Shown one piece after another: positions 40,084 through 49,466 of a stretch of DNA of 64,000 bases. The first letter of the stretch is position 1, and every line of letters begins with the position of its first letter. The translations under genes were made by a program, and so were the position numbers. Origin of the DNA: Alphaproteobacteria bacterium (GTDB lineage: Bacteria; Pseudomonadota; Alphaproteobacteria; Bin95); NCBI GenBank assembly GCA_020638555.1, contig JACKII010000007.1:124001-188000 (forward strand). Reading direction: 5' to 3'. The notes beneath the pieces were generated by a model. The model ran no database searches and was not told where the DNA came from. It saw only the letters and a program-made list of their open reading frames with translations.

Positions 40084-41904
40084 ATGGCCTTGAAGGCCAC
40101 GGATATCTCTGACCCCAACTACTTCCACAAAGTCGTCGATTGCCAGTGGGCCTGTCCCGCGCATACGCCGGTTCCGGAGTATATCCGGCTGATCGCGCAT
40201 GGGCGGTTTTCCGACGCCTATATGATGAACTGGAAGTCCAACGTCTTCCCCGGCATTCTCGGCCGCACCTGCGACCGGCCGTGCGAGCCCGCCTGCCGTC
40301 GCGGCCGGGTCGAGGACGAGGACCTGTCCGGCAGCCGCAAGGAACCGGTGGCCATCTGCCGCCTGAAACGCGTGGCAGCGGACTACAAGGACGACGTCCG
40401 CGACCGCATGCCCAAGGCGCCGGCGACCAGCAACGGCCGCAAGGTCGCCTGCCTCGGCGCCGGCCCGGCCTCGCTGACCGTGGCCCGCGACCTGGCGGTG
40501 CTCGGCTATGAGGTGACCCTGTTCGATCAGGACCCGCAAATGGGCGGCATGATGCGGTCGCAGATCCCGCATTTCCGCCTGCCGGTCGAGGTGATCGACG
40601 AGGAAGTCGGCTATATCCGCGACATTGGCAATGTCAATTTCGTGCACAAGCGCATCGACAGCCTGAAGGCCGTGCTGGCCGAGGGCTGGGACGCGGTGTT
40701 CGTCGGCACCGGCGCGCCGCGCGGTCGCGACCTGGACATTCCGGGCCGCGAGGAAGCGACCCCGAACTTCCATATCGGCATCGAATGGCTGGCCTCGGTC
40801 GCCTTCGGCCATACGGACAAGGTCGGCAAGCGGGTGATCGTGCTGGGCGGCGGCAACACCGCCATGGACTGCTGCCGCACCGCCCGCCGCCTGGGCGGCG
40901 AGGACGTGAAGGTCATCGTGCGCTCCGGCTTCGACGAGATGAAGGCGTCTCCGTGGGAGAAGGACGACGCCATGCACGAGGACATTCCGATCCTGAACAT
41001 GCTGGTGCCGAAAGCCTTCAATCTGGAAGGCGGCAAGCTGGTCGGCATGACCTTCGAGAAGGTGGAAGCCCGCTACGACGACAACGGCCGCCGCCGGCTG
41101 GTGCCGACCGGCGAGCCGGACGAGTTCCATGCCTGCGACGACGTGCTGTGCGCCATCGGCCAGGAAAACGCCTTCCCCTGGATCGAGCGCGATATCGGCC
41201 TGGAATGGGACGAGCGCTGGGACATGCCCCAGGTGGACCGGGTCACCTTCCGCTCCAGCCATCCCCAGGTGTTTTTCGGCGGCGACGCCGCGTTCGGCCC
41301 GGAAAACATCATCTGGGCCGCCGCGCACGGCCACGATGCCGCCATCAGCATCCACAAAATGCTGGAAGGCGAGGACATCAACGACCGTCCGGCACCGCTC
41401 CAGGATATCGTGAGCCAGAAAATGGGCATTCACGAGTGGAGCTATGACAACGACATCGCCATCGACCCGCGCTTCAAGGTGCCCCATCTCGACAAGGTGA
41501 AGGCGCTGGCCGACATCAATGCCGAGGTGGAACTGGGCTTCGACCTGGAACTGGCCTGGAAAGAGGCGCAGCGCTGCCTGAACTGCGACGTGCACACGGT
41601 GTTCACCACCAATCTGTGCATCGAGTGCGACGCCTGCGTCGACATCTGCCCGATGGACTGCATCACCTTCACGCCGAACGGCGAGGAGGCGGATCTGCGC
41701 CAGCGGCTGACCGCGCCGGCGCTGAACGGCGAGCAGGCGCTCTATGTTTCGGACATGCTGCCGACCGAGCGGGTCATGGTGAAGGACGAGGACGTGTGCC
41801 TGCACTGCGGCCTGTGTGCCGAGCGCTGCCCGACCGGCGCCTGGGACATGCGCAAGTATTTCATGGAAATGACTCACGCAGGCAATGCCTGCCGGGGGCT
41901 GTGA
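40084..41904 (+). CDS. FAD/NAD-linked iron-sulfur oxidoreductase, third component of 2-oxoacid:ferredoxin oxidoreductase
   Basis: A 606-residue GltD-like flavoprotein. An N-terminal cysteine cluster (CQWACPAHTPVPEY; CDRPCEPACRRG) is followed by the FAD motif CLGAGPASLTVARDLAVLGY and the NAD(P) motif VIVLGGGNTAMDCCRTARRL. Two C-terminal 4Fe-4S motifs (CIECDACVDICP and CLHCGLCAERCP) complete it. It likely passes electrons between ferredoxin-level centres of KorAB and NAD(P). The ATG at 40084 is only one base after AGGAGG (40077-40082); the TTG at 40090 has a better 7-base spacing and may be the true start. The stop overlaps the korA ATG. Confidence 0.85.
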   Translation: MALKATDISDPNYFHKVVDCQWACPAHTPVPEYIRLIAHGRFSDAYMMNWKSNVFPGILGRTCDRPCEPACRRGRVEDEDLSGSRKEPVAICRLKRVAADYKDDVRDRMPKAPATSNGRKVACLGAGPASLTVARDLAVLGYEVTLFDQDPQMGGMMRSQIPHFRLPVEVIDEEVGYIRDIGNVNFVHKRIDSLKAVLAEGWDAVFVGTGAPRGRDLDIPGREEATPNFHIGIEWLASVAFGHTDKVGKRVIVLGGGNTAMDCCRTARRLGGEDVKVIVRSGFDEMKASPWEKDDAMHEDIPILNMLVPKAFNLEGGKLVGMTFEKVEARYDDNGRRRLVPTGEPDEFHACDDVLCAIGQENAFPWIERDIGLEWDERWDMPQVDRVTFRSSHPQVFFGGDAAFGPENIIWAAAHGHDAAISIHKMLEGEDINDRPAPLQDIVSQKMGIHEWSYDNDIAIDPRFKVPHLDKVKALADINAEVELGFDLELAWKEAQRCLNCDVHTVFTTNLCIECDACVDICPMDCITFTPNGEEADLRQRLTAPALNGEQALYVSDMLPTERVMVKDEDVCLHCGLCAERCPTGAWDMRKYFMEMTHAGNACRGL

Positions 41905-43748
41905 TGACCGCATCCATCGCTTCGATCAACGAGTTCGTCGTCAAGTTCGCGAACGTCAACGGCTCCGGCTCCGCCAGCGCCAACGAACTGTTCGCGCGCT
42001 CCATCCTGCGCATGGGCGTGCCGGTCAGCCCGCGCAACATCTTCCCCTCGAACATCCAGGGCCTGCCCACCTGGTACGAGGTGCGGGTGAGCGAGAAGGG
42101 CTATCTGGGCCGGCGCGGCGGCGTCGACCTGCTGGTGGCCATGAACCCGCAGACCTGGAAGCAGGACGTGGCCGAACTGGCGCCCGGCGGCTATCTGTTC
42201 TACGACTCGACCCGGCCGATGCCGAAAAGCATGTTCCGGGACGACGTGAACGTGATTGGCGTGCCGCTGACCGCGATCTGCAACGCCACCTACACCGACG
42301 CGCGCCAGCGCCAGTTGTTCAAGAACATCATCTATATCGGCGCGCTGTCGATCCTGCTGGATATCGACCCGGCGGTGATCGAGAAGCTGTTCGGCGAGCA
42401 GTACAAGGGCAAGGAAGCCCTGATCGGCGCCAACAAGAAGGCGCTGCAACTGGGCCGCGACTGGGCGACCGAGAATCTCGACCCTGCGCTCTGCAAGCTG
42501 AAGGTGCGCGCGGCCGACAAGGTCGGCGAGCGCATTTTCATGGAAGGCAACGCCGCCGCGGCGCTGGGCTGCGTCTATGGCGGTGCCACGGTCTGCGCCT
42601 GGTATCCGATCACGCCGTCCTCCTCGCTCGCCGAGGCGTTCCAGTCCTTCTGCCAGCGCTATCGCCGCGACAAGGAGACGGGCGAGGGCAAGTTCGCCGT
42701 CGTCCAGGCGGAGGACGAACTGGCCTCAATCGGCATGGTGATCGGCGCCGGCTGGAACGGCGCCCGCGCCTTCACCTCCACCTCCGGCCCGGGCATCAGC
42801 CTGATGACCGAGTTCATCGGCCTCGCCTATTTCGCCGAGGTGCCGGCGGTGCTGATCAACGTGCAGCGCGGCGGCCCGTCCACCGGCATGCCGACCCGCA
42901 CGCAGCAGGCCGACCTGTTGTCCTGCGCCTATGCCTCGAACGGCGACACGCGGCATCCGCTGCTGTTCCCCGAAGACCCGAAGGAATGCTTCGACTTCGC
43001 CGCGGACGCGCTGGACCTGGCCGACCGGTTGCAGACGCCGGTGTTCGTCATGACCGACCTCGACATCGGCATGAACCAGCGCCTCTGTCAGCCGCTGCAA
43101 TGGGATGACAGCCGCCGCTATGACCGCGGCAAGGTCATGACGGCGGAGGAACTGGAAGCCGGCAAGGATTTCGGCCGCTATCTGGACGTGGACGGCGACG
43201 GCATTCCGTACCGCACCTATCCGGGGACGCACGCGACCCGCGGCGCCTATTTCACCCGCGGCACCACCAAGGACCGCTATGCCCGCTACTCCGAAGAGGG
43301 GACGGTCTATGTCGACAACATGGAGCGCCTGCTGAAGAAGTGGGAGACCGCCAAGTCGCTGGTGCCGCAACCGATCCGCCGCGACGCGGACCGGCCGACC
43401 AAGTATGGCGTGCTGTATTTCGGCTCCACCAGCCCGGCCATGGACGAGGCGCTGGACCTGCTGACCGAGGCCGGCAACCACGTCAACGCCCTGCGCCTGC
43501 GCGCCTTTCCCTTCCCGGAGAGCGTGCTGAACTTCATCCTGGAGCACGACTCGGTGTTCGTGGTGGAGCAGAACCGCGACGCGCAGATGCGCGGCATGCT
43601 GGTGAACGAGCTGGGCCTGGACCCGGCCCGTCTGGTGCCGGTCTGCCATTATGACGGCACGCCGATCACCGGCCGTTTCATCGCCGACGCCATCGGCGAG
43701 CACGTGGAAGAATTCAAGGTCGTTTCGTTCGAAAGGGCTGTGTCATGA
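41904..43748 (+). CDS. korA: 2-oxoacid:ferredoxin oxidoreductase, fused gamma-alpha subunit
   Basis: A 614-residue protein. Residues about 1-190 form the gamma domain (VNGSGSASANELFARSILRM), fused to the alpha domain, which has AWYPITPSSSLAEAF, the pyrimidine-binding EDELASIGMVIGAGWNGARA and RGGPSTGMPTRTQQADL. The start ATG overlaps the previous stop (TGATG). It works with KorB to convert 2-oxoglutarate or a related 2-oxoacid to acyl-CoA, CO2 and reduced ferredoxin. The 2-oxoglutarate preference is the usual one for this arrangement but is not proven by sequence. Confidence 0.9.
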   Translation: MTASIASINEFVVKFANVNGSGSASANELFARSILRMGVPVSPRNIFPSNIQGLPTWYEVRVSEKGYLGRRGGVDLLVAMNPQTWKQDVAELAPGGYLFYDSTRPMPKSMFRDDVNVIGVPLTAICNATYTDARQRQLFKNIIYIGALSILLDIDPAVIEKLFGEQYKGKEALIGANKKALQLGRDWATENLDPALCKLKVRAADKVGERIFMEGNAAAALGCVYGGATVCAWYPITPSSSLAEAFQSFCQRYRRDKETGEGKFAVVQAEDELASIGMVIGAGWNGARAFTSTSGPGISLMTEFIGLAYFAEVPAVLINVQRGGPSTGMPTRTQQADLLSCAYASNGDTRHPLLFPEDPKECFDFAADALDLADRLQTPVFVMTDLDIGMNQRLCQPLQWDDSRRYDRGKVMTAEELEAGKDFGRYLDVDGDGIPYRTYPGTHATRGAYFTRGTTKDRYARYSEEGTVYVDNMERLLKKWETAKSLVPQPIRRDADRPTKYGVLYFGSTSPAMDEALDLLTEAGNHVNALRLRAFPFPESVLNFILEHDSVFVVEQNRDAQMRGMLVNELGLDPARLVPVCHYDGTPITGRFIADAIGEHVEEFKVVSFERAVS

Positions 43749-44800
43749 CCTATATCGCCAAGCCGAAGCTGCACCACCCGGCGCTGCCGAAGAACGAGGT
43801 CGGCTACACCCGCCGCGACTATGAGGGCGCGATCTCGACCCTCTGCGCCGGCTGCGGCCACGACTCGATCAGCGCCGCCATCGTCCAGGCGTGTTTCGAA
43901 CTCTCGATCGAGCCGCATCGGGTTGCCAAGCTGTCGGGCATCGGCTGCTCGTCGAAGGCGCCGACCTATTTCCTCGGCAACAGCCACGGCTTCAACACCG
44001 TGCACGGCCGCATGCCCAGCGTGCTGACCGGCGCCAATCTGGCGAATCGCGACCTGATCTATATGGGCGTTTCCGGCGACGGCGACAGCGCCTCCATCGG
44101 GCTCGGCCAGTTCGCGCATGTCATGCGCCGCGGCGTCAACATGACCTATATCGTCATGAACAACGGCGTCTACGGCCTGACCAAGGGCCAGTTCTCCGCC
44201 ACCGCCGACAAGGGCTCGGTGGCGAAGAAGGGCGCGGTCAACAATGACAGCGGCATCGATCTCGCCTCGCTCGCCATCATCATGGGCGCCAGCTTCGTCG
44301 CCCGTTCCTTCTCCGGCGACAAGAGCCAGTTGGTGCCGCTGATCAAGGCGGCGGTCAGCCATCCGGGCGCGGCGATCCTGGACGTGGTCAGCCCCTGCGT
44401 GGCCTTCAACAACCATGCCGGCTCGACCAAGAGCTATGACTTCGTGCGCGAGCACAACGAGACCGTCAACCGGCTCGACGTCATCCTGGGCGCGCCGCCG
44501 CTGACGGCGGAGTATGAGCCGGGCGAGGTGGTGGAGGTGCCGCAGGCCGGTGGCGCCACGCTGCGCCTGCGCAAGATCACGCCGGATTACGACCCGTCCG
44601 ACAAGGCCGGCGCGCTGGCCTTCATCGAGGAAAAGAACCAGGCGGGCGAACTGGCCACGGGCCTGCTCTATCTCGACCCGCTGCCGCGCGACGTGCACGC
44701 GAACCTGAAGACGGTGCCGACGCCGCTCAACCGCCTGGGTGAGGCCGATCTCTGCCCCGGCAGCGCGGCGCTGGACCAGATCAACGCCGCGTTGCGCTAA
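43745..44800 (+). CDS. korB: 2-oxoacid:ferredoxin oxidoreductase, beta subunit
   Basis: A 351-residue thiamine-diphosphate-binding subunit. Motifs are CAGCGHDSISAAIVQ near the N-terminus and the TPP/Mg site GDGDSASIGLGQF with MNNGVYGLTKGQ. The ATG overlaps the korA stop (ATGA). It completes a three-gene korC-korA-korB operon, which appears to end before the RND genes 90 bases on. Confidence 0.92.
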   Translation: MTYIAKPKLHHPALPKNEVGYTRRDYEGAISTLCAGCGHDSISAAIVQACFELSIEPHRVAKLSGIGCSSKAPTYFLGNSHGFNTVHGRMPSVLTGANLANRDLIYMGVSGDGDSASIGLGQFAHVMRRGVNMTYIVMNNGVYGLTKGQFSATADKGSVAKKGAVNNDSGIDLASLAIIMGASFVARSFSGDKSQLVPLIKAAVSHPGAAILDVVSPCVAFNNHAGSTKSYDFVREHNETVNRLDVILGAPPLTAEYEPGEVVEVPQAGGATLRLRKITPDYDPSDKAGALAFIEEKNQAGELATGLLYLDPLPRDVHANLKTVPTPLNRLGEADLCPGSAALDQINAALR

Positions 44801-44889
44801 AGCGGTAGCCGCTCTGCGCTGGACAATGGCGGCCCGGCACCGCATCTAACGAATGGTCCCGTCGGTAGCCGGGGCCATTCGCCCGTGAG

Positions 44890-46002
44890 GTGTTGCGCTT
44901 GCCCCGTCCCTGGAGCCTGTTGAGACAATCGGTGTTGGCCGTGCTGCTGGTCGCGCTGGCGGCCGGCGCGTGGTATGGGCAGGACGCGGTGCTGGCGGCG
45001 CTTGGCGGCGACAAGGCCGCGCTGGCCGAAGGCAAGGGCAAACCCCCGCGCGGCGTGCCCGTGATCGTCGCGCCGACAACGGTCGCCGACGACCGTCTGG
45101 TGCTGGAAGCGGTCGGCACCGGCCGGGCCAATCGCTCGGTCATGCTGCGCGCGGAAGCCGAGGGCCGCATCGCGGCCATGCCGCTCGCGGCCGGCCAGCG
45201 GTTTCGCGCGGGCGACGAACTGTTGCGCATCGCCGATACCGAGGAACGCCTGCTGGTCGACCTCGCCAAGACGCGCCTCGCCGAGGCCCGGCGCACGCTG
45301 GCGCGGATGATCCAGTTGAAGGGCCGCGGTGCCGCCACCACCGCCAGCCTGGACGAGGCCCGCACCGCCAGCGAAATCGCCGCCATCGAACTGGGCCGGG
45401 CCGAAGAGGCCCTGGCCGATCATGTGCTGCGCGCGCCCTTCGACGGCGTTGCCGGCCTGCCCAGCGTCGAACTGGGCGCCTGGGTCGACAACGCTATCGC
45501 CGTGGCCAGTTTCGACGACCGCAGCGTCATCCTGGTGGAATTCGACCTGCCGGAAGCCCTGCTCGCCCGCGTGCACGCGGGTCTGGCGGTCAGCGCCACC
45601 ACCCCCGCGGTGCCGAACGCGCGGTTCGAGGGGCATGTGGCGGCCATTGACAGCCGCATCGTCGCCAGCAGCCGCAGCGTGAAGGTGCGGGTCGCCATCC
45701 CCAACCCCGACGACCGGCTGCGCCCGGGCGCCTCGTTCGCGGTGCGCCTGGAATTGCCGGGCGACCGTTACCCCCTGGTGCCGGAACTGGCCTTGCAGTT
45801 CGGCCATGGCGCCCTGCACGTCTGGCGCGTGCGCGACGGCAAGGCGGAAAAGGTCGAGGTGCGGCTGGTGCGCCGGCGCGAGGGCGCGGTGCTGGTGGAC
45901 GGCCCGCTGGCCGCGGGCGATGCGGTGGTGGTGGAGGGCACCCAGCGCCTGCACCCCGGCCGCGCGGTCACGGTGTTGAAAGCGACGGACGGGACCGGGT
46001 GA
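44890..46002 (+). CDS. RND efflux periplasmic adaptor subunit
   Basis: A 370-residue membrane-fusion protein with an N-terminal membrane anchor (SVLAVLLVALAAGAWYG). Its lipoyl half-motifs are RAEAEGRIAAMPLAAGQRF and ADHVLRAPFDGVAGLPSVELGAWV, around a coiled-coil hairpin. The start is uncertain: GTG 44890 opens the frame, but GAGG at 44887-44890 is better placed for the in-frame TTG at 44899. The stop overlaps the pump gene's GTG. It bridges the inner-membrane pump to an outer-membrane channel, which is not encoded nearby. Confidence 0.9.
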   Translation: MLRLPRPWSLLRQSVLAVLLVALAAGAWYGQDAVLAALGGDKAALAEGKGKPPRGVPVIVAPTTVADDRLVLEAVGTGRANRSVMLRAEAEGRIAAMPLAAGQRFRAGDELLRIADTEERLLVDLAKTRLAEARRTLARMIQLKGRGAATTASLDEARTASEIAAIELGRAEEALADHVLRAPFDGVAGLPSVELGAWVDNAIAVASFDDRSVILVEFDLPEALLARVHAGLAVSATTPAVPNARFEGHVAAIDSRIVASSRSVKVRVAIPNPDDRLRPGASFAVRLELPGDRYPLVPELALQFGHGALHVWRVRDGKAEKVEVRLVRRREGAVLVDGPLAAGDAVVVEGTQRLHPGRAVTVLKATDGTG

Positions 46003-49000
46003 GGGGCGGCGGCAACAGCGGCGGTCTGCCCGGCCTCAGCGTTCGCCGGCCCTGGCTGGCAGCGGTGATGAACCTGATGATCGTCATCGCCGGCATCGCC
46101 GCCCTGTTCGGGGTCGAGGTGCGCGAACTGCCGGATATCGACCGGCCCCTGGTCTCGATCCGCGCCAACTATCCCGGCGCCTCGCCGACCACGGTCGATG
46201 CGGAGGTGACGGCGGCGGTGGAAGGCGCGGTGGCGCGGGTTGCCGGCGTCGTCGCGGTGCAGTCCTCGTCGGAAGAGGGCAATTTCCGCATGCGCGTGGA
46301 ATTCCGTCCCGACCGCGACCTGGCCGACGCCGCCAACGACGTGCGCGAGGCGGTGGCGCGCGTCGCGCCGCAATTGCCCGACGGGGTGAAGGACCTGTTC
46401 GTGGTCAAGGCCGAACAGGACGCCTGGCCGATCATGCGCATCGCCGTCTGGAGCGACCGCGACGCCATCGATGAATTGAGCCGCCGCGTCGACGACGAGA
46501 TCGTGCCGGAACTGACCGCGGTCGACGGCGTCGCCGACGTGGTGGTGTTCGGCTCGCGCCTGCGGGTGGTCCGGGTCGAGGTGCGGCCGGAACGGCTGGC
46601 GGCCTATGGTCTCTCCATCGGCGAGGTCGCCGACGTGCTGGCCGCGGCCCAGTTCGACGTGCCGGTCGGCAGCTTTGCCGCCGGCCAGACGGAAGTGCTG
46701 GTCCGCGCCGACGCCACCGTGGCCGAGCCCGGCCGGATCCAGCAATTGCGAGTCCGCGGGCCGGTCCGCCTCGGCGATGTGGCGGACGTCTATTTCGGCC
46801 TGCAAACGCCGGAGAGCATGGCGAGGCGCGACGGGCGCACGATTGTCAGCGTCGGCATTGTCCGCCAGGCGCAGTCGAACACGGTCGCCATTTCCGACGA
46901 CGTGCAGGCGACCCTCGCCAGGCTGGAACAGCGCTTCCCCGACCTGCATTTTGCGGTCACGGGCGACGACGCCGTCTTCATCCGCGGCGCCATCGGCGAG
47001 GTGGTCTATACGCTGGTGCTGGCGCTGGTGATCGTTGTCGCCGTGATCTGGCTGTTCCTGGGGCGGCTGGGCGCGACCATGATTCCGGCCGTCGCCATTC
47101 CCATCGCCCTGATCGGCGCCATGGCGGCGATCTGGCTGCTGGGCTTTTCGGTCAACCTGATCACGCTGCTGGCGCTGGTGCTGGCGACCGGCATCGTCGT
47201 CGATGACGCCATCGTCGTCGCCGAGAACATCCAGAGCCGCCGCGCCGACGGCATGGGCCGCATGGCCGCCGCGGTGGTGGGCACGCGCCAGGTGTTCTTC
47301 GCGGTGATCGCCACCACGGTGACCCTCATCGCCGTGTTCATCCCGATCTCCTTCCTGCCGAGCGACGCCGGGCGCCTGTTCGCGGAATTCGGCTTCGTGC
47401 TGGCGATCACGGTTGCGCTCTCGTCCTTCGTCGCGCTGTCGGTCTGCCCGATGATCGCCTCGAAACTGCCGTCTCTGGGTGGCACGCCGGGCCTTTTGGG
47501 GCGGTTCGGCCACTGGCTGATCCGCCGCTATATGGCGCTGCTGCGGCCGCTGCTGGCGGCACCGCTGGTGGTGGTGACCGTCGCCGCCATCGCCGGCGCG
47601 TCTTCCATCCTGGTCTATGGCGATCTGGGCGAGGAGCTGGTGCCGCCGGAAGACCGGGGCCAGATCACCGTGCGCCTGCAAGGGCCGGACGGCACCGGCC
47701 TCGCTTACACCGACCGGCAGGTGGAGCGGGTCGAGGCCATGCTGCGGCCCTGGGTCGAACGCGGCGTGGCCGAGGGGCTCTATTCCGTCAGCGGCTGGTA
47801 CGACCTGAACCGCGGCTATATCGGCGCGCGCCTGATCCCGTGGGCGGAGCGCAGCGTTTCCCAGGCGGATATCGAGCGCGATCTGCGGCCGAAGCTGGCG
47901 CGGCTCGCCGGCGCCAATGCCCGCGTCACCTCCGGCAACAGCCTGGGCCTGCGCCGCGGCTCCGACGGCGGCATCACCGTGGCGCTGACCGGGCCCAGCT
48001 ATCCGGCGATTGCGGATGCTGCCTTTGCCTTTGCCGACCGCATGGAGGCGCTGCCCGGCCTCTCCGCCATTCGGGTGCAGTATCAGGCGACGCAGCCGCA
48101 GCTTTCCATCACCATCGACCGCGAGCGAGCCTCGGACCTGGGCGTGCCGATGGCGGCGCTGTCGGCGACGCTCAGGGCGTTGATCGACGAGGATGAAATC
48201 GCCGAACTCACCATCGACGACCAGGCGGTGCCGATCCTGTTGCAGTCGGCCGCCGGCACGGTGCGCGACCCGGCGGACCTGCTGAACCTGTATGTGCGGG
48301 CGGAGGCGGGCCACCTGGTGCCGCTCTCGCAACTGGTGACCTTCTCGGAGCAAGGGGTGGCAGCGGAACTGGACCGGCACGGCCAGCGCCGCGCCATCGA
48401 GATCGACGCCGCGGTCGCGCCGGACCTGACCTTGCGCGGCGCCGTCGACCTGGTGCAAGGCCTGGCGCGCGAGAGCCTGCCGCCCGGTATCGGCCTGCTG
48501 TTGCTGGGCGAGGCCGCGGCGCTGGACGAGACCTCGCACGCGCTGACCGTGACCTATGTCATCGCGCTGGTGGTGGTGTTCCTGGTGCTGGTGGCGCAGT
48601 TCGAGAGCCTGACCAGTGCGGCGGTGGTGATGGTGACGGTGCCGTTCGGCGTCGCGGCTGCCATCTATGCGCTCTGGCTGACCGGCACGACGGTCAACAT
48701 CTACAGCCAGATCGGCGTGCTGATGCTGATCGGCATCATGGCCAAGAACGGCATTCTGCTGGTGGAGTTCGCCGACCAGTTGCGCGAGCGCGGCTATGCC
48801 GTGGCCGAGGCGGCGCTGGAGGCCTCGCGCCTGCGCATCCGCGCCATTGCCATGACGCTGGCCTCGACCGTACTGGCCGGCCTGCCGCTGATCCTGAGCG
48901 GCGGCCCGGGGGCGGAGGCGCGGGCGGCCATTGGCTGGGTGGTGTTCGGCGGCCTGGGGCTGGCCGCCGCCTTCACGCTGTTCCTGACCCCGGTGGCGTA

Positions 49001-49091
49001 TGTGCTGGTCGCCGGCCTCGCCCGCAGCCGCGCCGCCGCCGGCGTCGCGCTGGAGGCGGAGTTGCGCCAGGCTGGGCACGGCGACGACTGA
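45999..49091 (+). CDS. RND family efflux transporter permease
   Basis: A 1030-residue inner-membrane pump. The start is GTG 45999, overlapping the adaptor stop (GTGA). The first helix is in RPWLAAVMNLMIVIAGIAAL; transmembrane helix 4 contains the paired acidic residues of the proton relay (ATGIVVDDAIVVAENI); the second half repeats the fold and ends with a helix at GLAAAFTLFLTPVAYVLVAG. Length is normal. Substrate class is not predictable. Confidence 0.95.
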   Translation: MRGGGNSGGLPGLSVRRPWLAAVMNLMIVIAGIAALFGVEVRELPDIDRPLVSIRANYPGASPTTVDAEVTAAVEGAVARVAGVVAVQSSSEEGNFRMRVEFRPDRDLADAANDVREAVARVAPQLPDGVKDLFVVKAEQDAWPIMRIAVWSDRDAIDELSRRVDDEIVPELTAVDGVADVVVFGSRLRVVRVEVRPERLAAYGLSIGEVADVLAAAQFDVPVGSFAAGQTEVLVRADATVAEPGRIQQLRVRGPVRLGDVADVYFGLQTPESMARRDGRTIVSVGIVRQAQSNTVAISDDVQATLARLEQRFPDLHFAVTGDDAVFIRGAIGEVVYTLVLALVIVVAVIWLFLGRLGATMIPAVAIPIALIGAMAAIWLLGFSVNLITLLALVLATGIVVDDAIVVAENIQSRRADGMGRMAAAVVGTRQVFFAVIATTVTLIAVFIPISFLPSDAGRLFAEFGFVLAITVALSSFVALSVCPMIASKLPSLGGTPGLLGRFGHWLIRRYMALLRPLLAAPLVVVTVAAIAGASSILVYGDLGEELVPPEDRGQITVRLQGPDGTGLAYTDRQVERVEAMLRPWVERGVAEGLYSVSGWYDLNRGYIGARLIPWAERSVSQADIERDLRPKLARLAGANARVTSGNSLGLRRGSDGGITVALTGPSYPAIADAAFAFADRMEALPGLSAIRVQYQATQPQLSITIDRERASDLGVPMAALSATLRALIDEDEIAELTIDDQAVPILLQSAAGTVRDPADLLNLYVRAEAGHLVPLSQLVTFSEQGVAAELDRHGQRRAIEIDAAVAPDLTLRGAVDLVQGLARESLPPGIGLLLLGEAAALDETSHALTVTYVIALVVVFLVLVAQFESLTSAAVVMVTVPFGVAAAIYALWLTGTTVNIYSQIGVLMLIGIMAKNGILLVEFADQLRERGYAVAEAALEASRLRIRAIAMTLASTVLAGLPLILSGGPGAEARAAIGWVVFGGLGLAAAFTLFLTPVAYVLVAGLARSRAAAGVALEAELRQAGHGDD

Positions 49092-49141
49092 GACGCCCGG
49101 CTGTCCCTCGTTCGACAGCAGCGGCCACCCGCACCGCGCCT

Positions 49142-49246
49142 TTCATCCTGAGTAGGGCCGGAGGCCCGTATCGAGGGACGGGGCTCCAAGGCTGGCGCCC
49201 GCCCCTCGATACGCCCCGGACTGCGTCCGGGCCTACTCGGGGTGAA
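49142..49246. repeat. Long intergenic inverted repeat (TTCATCCTGAG type)
   Basis: Left arm TTCATCCTGAGTAGGGCC pairs with the right arm GGCCTACTCGGGGTGAA; an inner pair GTATCGAGGG / CCCTCGATAC extends the structure, giving about a 105-base hairpin. It resembles a palindromic intergenic element seen in many alphaproteobacteria. It lies just after the RND pump gene. Confidence 0.75.
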
Positions 49247-49332
49247 GCGGGGTGTGGTGGGGCCGTGGAGAGAGTAGAACGGGGAGACGGCTGGGCGGCC
49301 CTGGCATCTTCCAACCCCCTTCTCCCGCGGAG

Positions 49333-49403
49333 GCGGGAGCCCATGCCTGAGAGTGTCTTTTCGAGTCCGGACTTTGTCGGGAAGTCTCAGGCATGGGTCC
49401 CGC
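49333..49403. repeat. Palindromic repeat, CCCATGCCTGA family, copy 1
   Basis: Left arm GCGGGAGCCCATGCCTGAGA and right arm TCTCAGGCATGGGTCCCGC flank a core containing GAGTCCGGACTTTGTCGGGA. Copies 2 and 3 are at 58147-58218 and 58411-58457. Together with the preceding repeat it fills the 375-base gap 49092-49466, which has no supported gene. Confidence 0.8.
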
Positions 49404-49466
49404 ATCACGTGCGGGACGGGGGCGGTGGAGTGGCGGGGACGCGCCCTCAATCGTCTCCAGCCGCCC

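Noticed and set aside
45768..49079. 1103-codon minus-strand frame opposite the RND pump
   Set aside because: The plus-strand pump is unmistakable; the antisense frame shows only biased composition.
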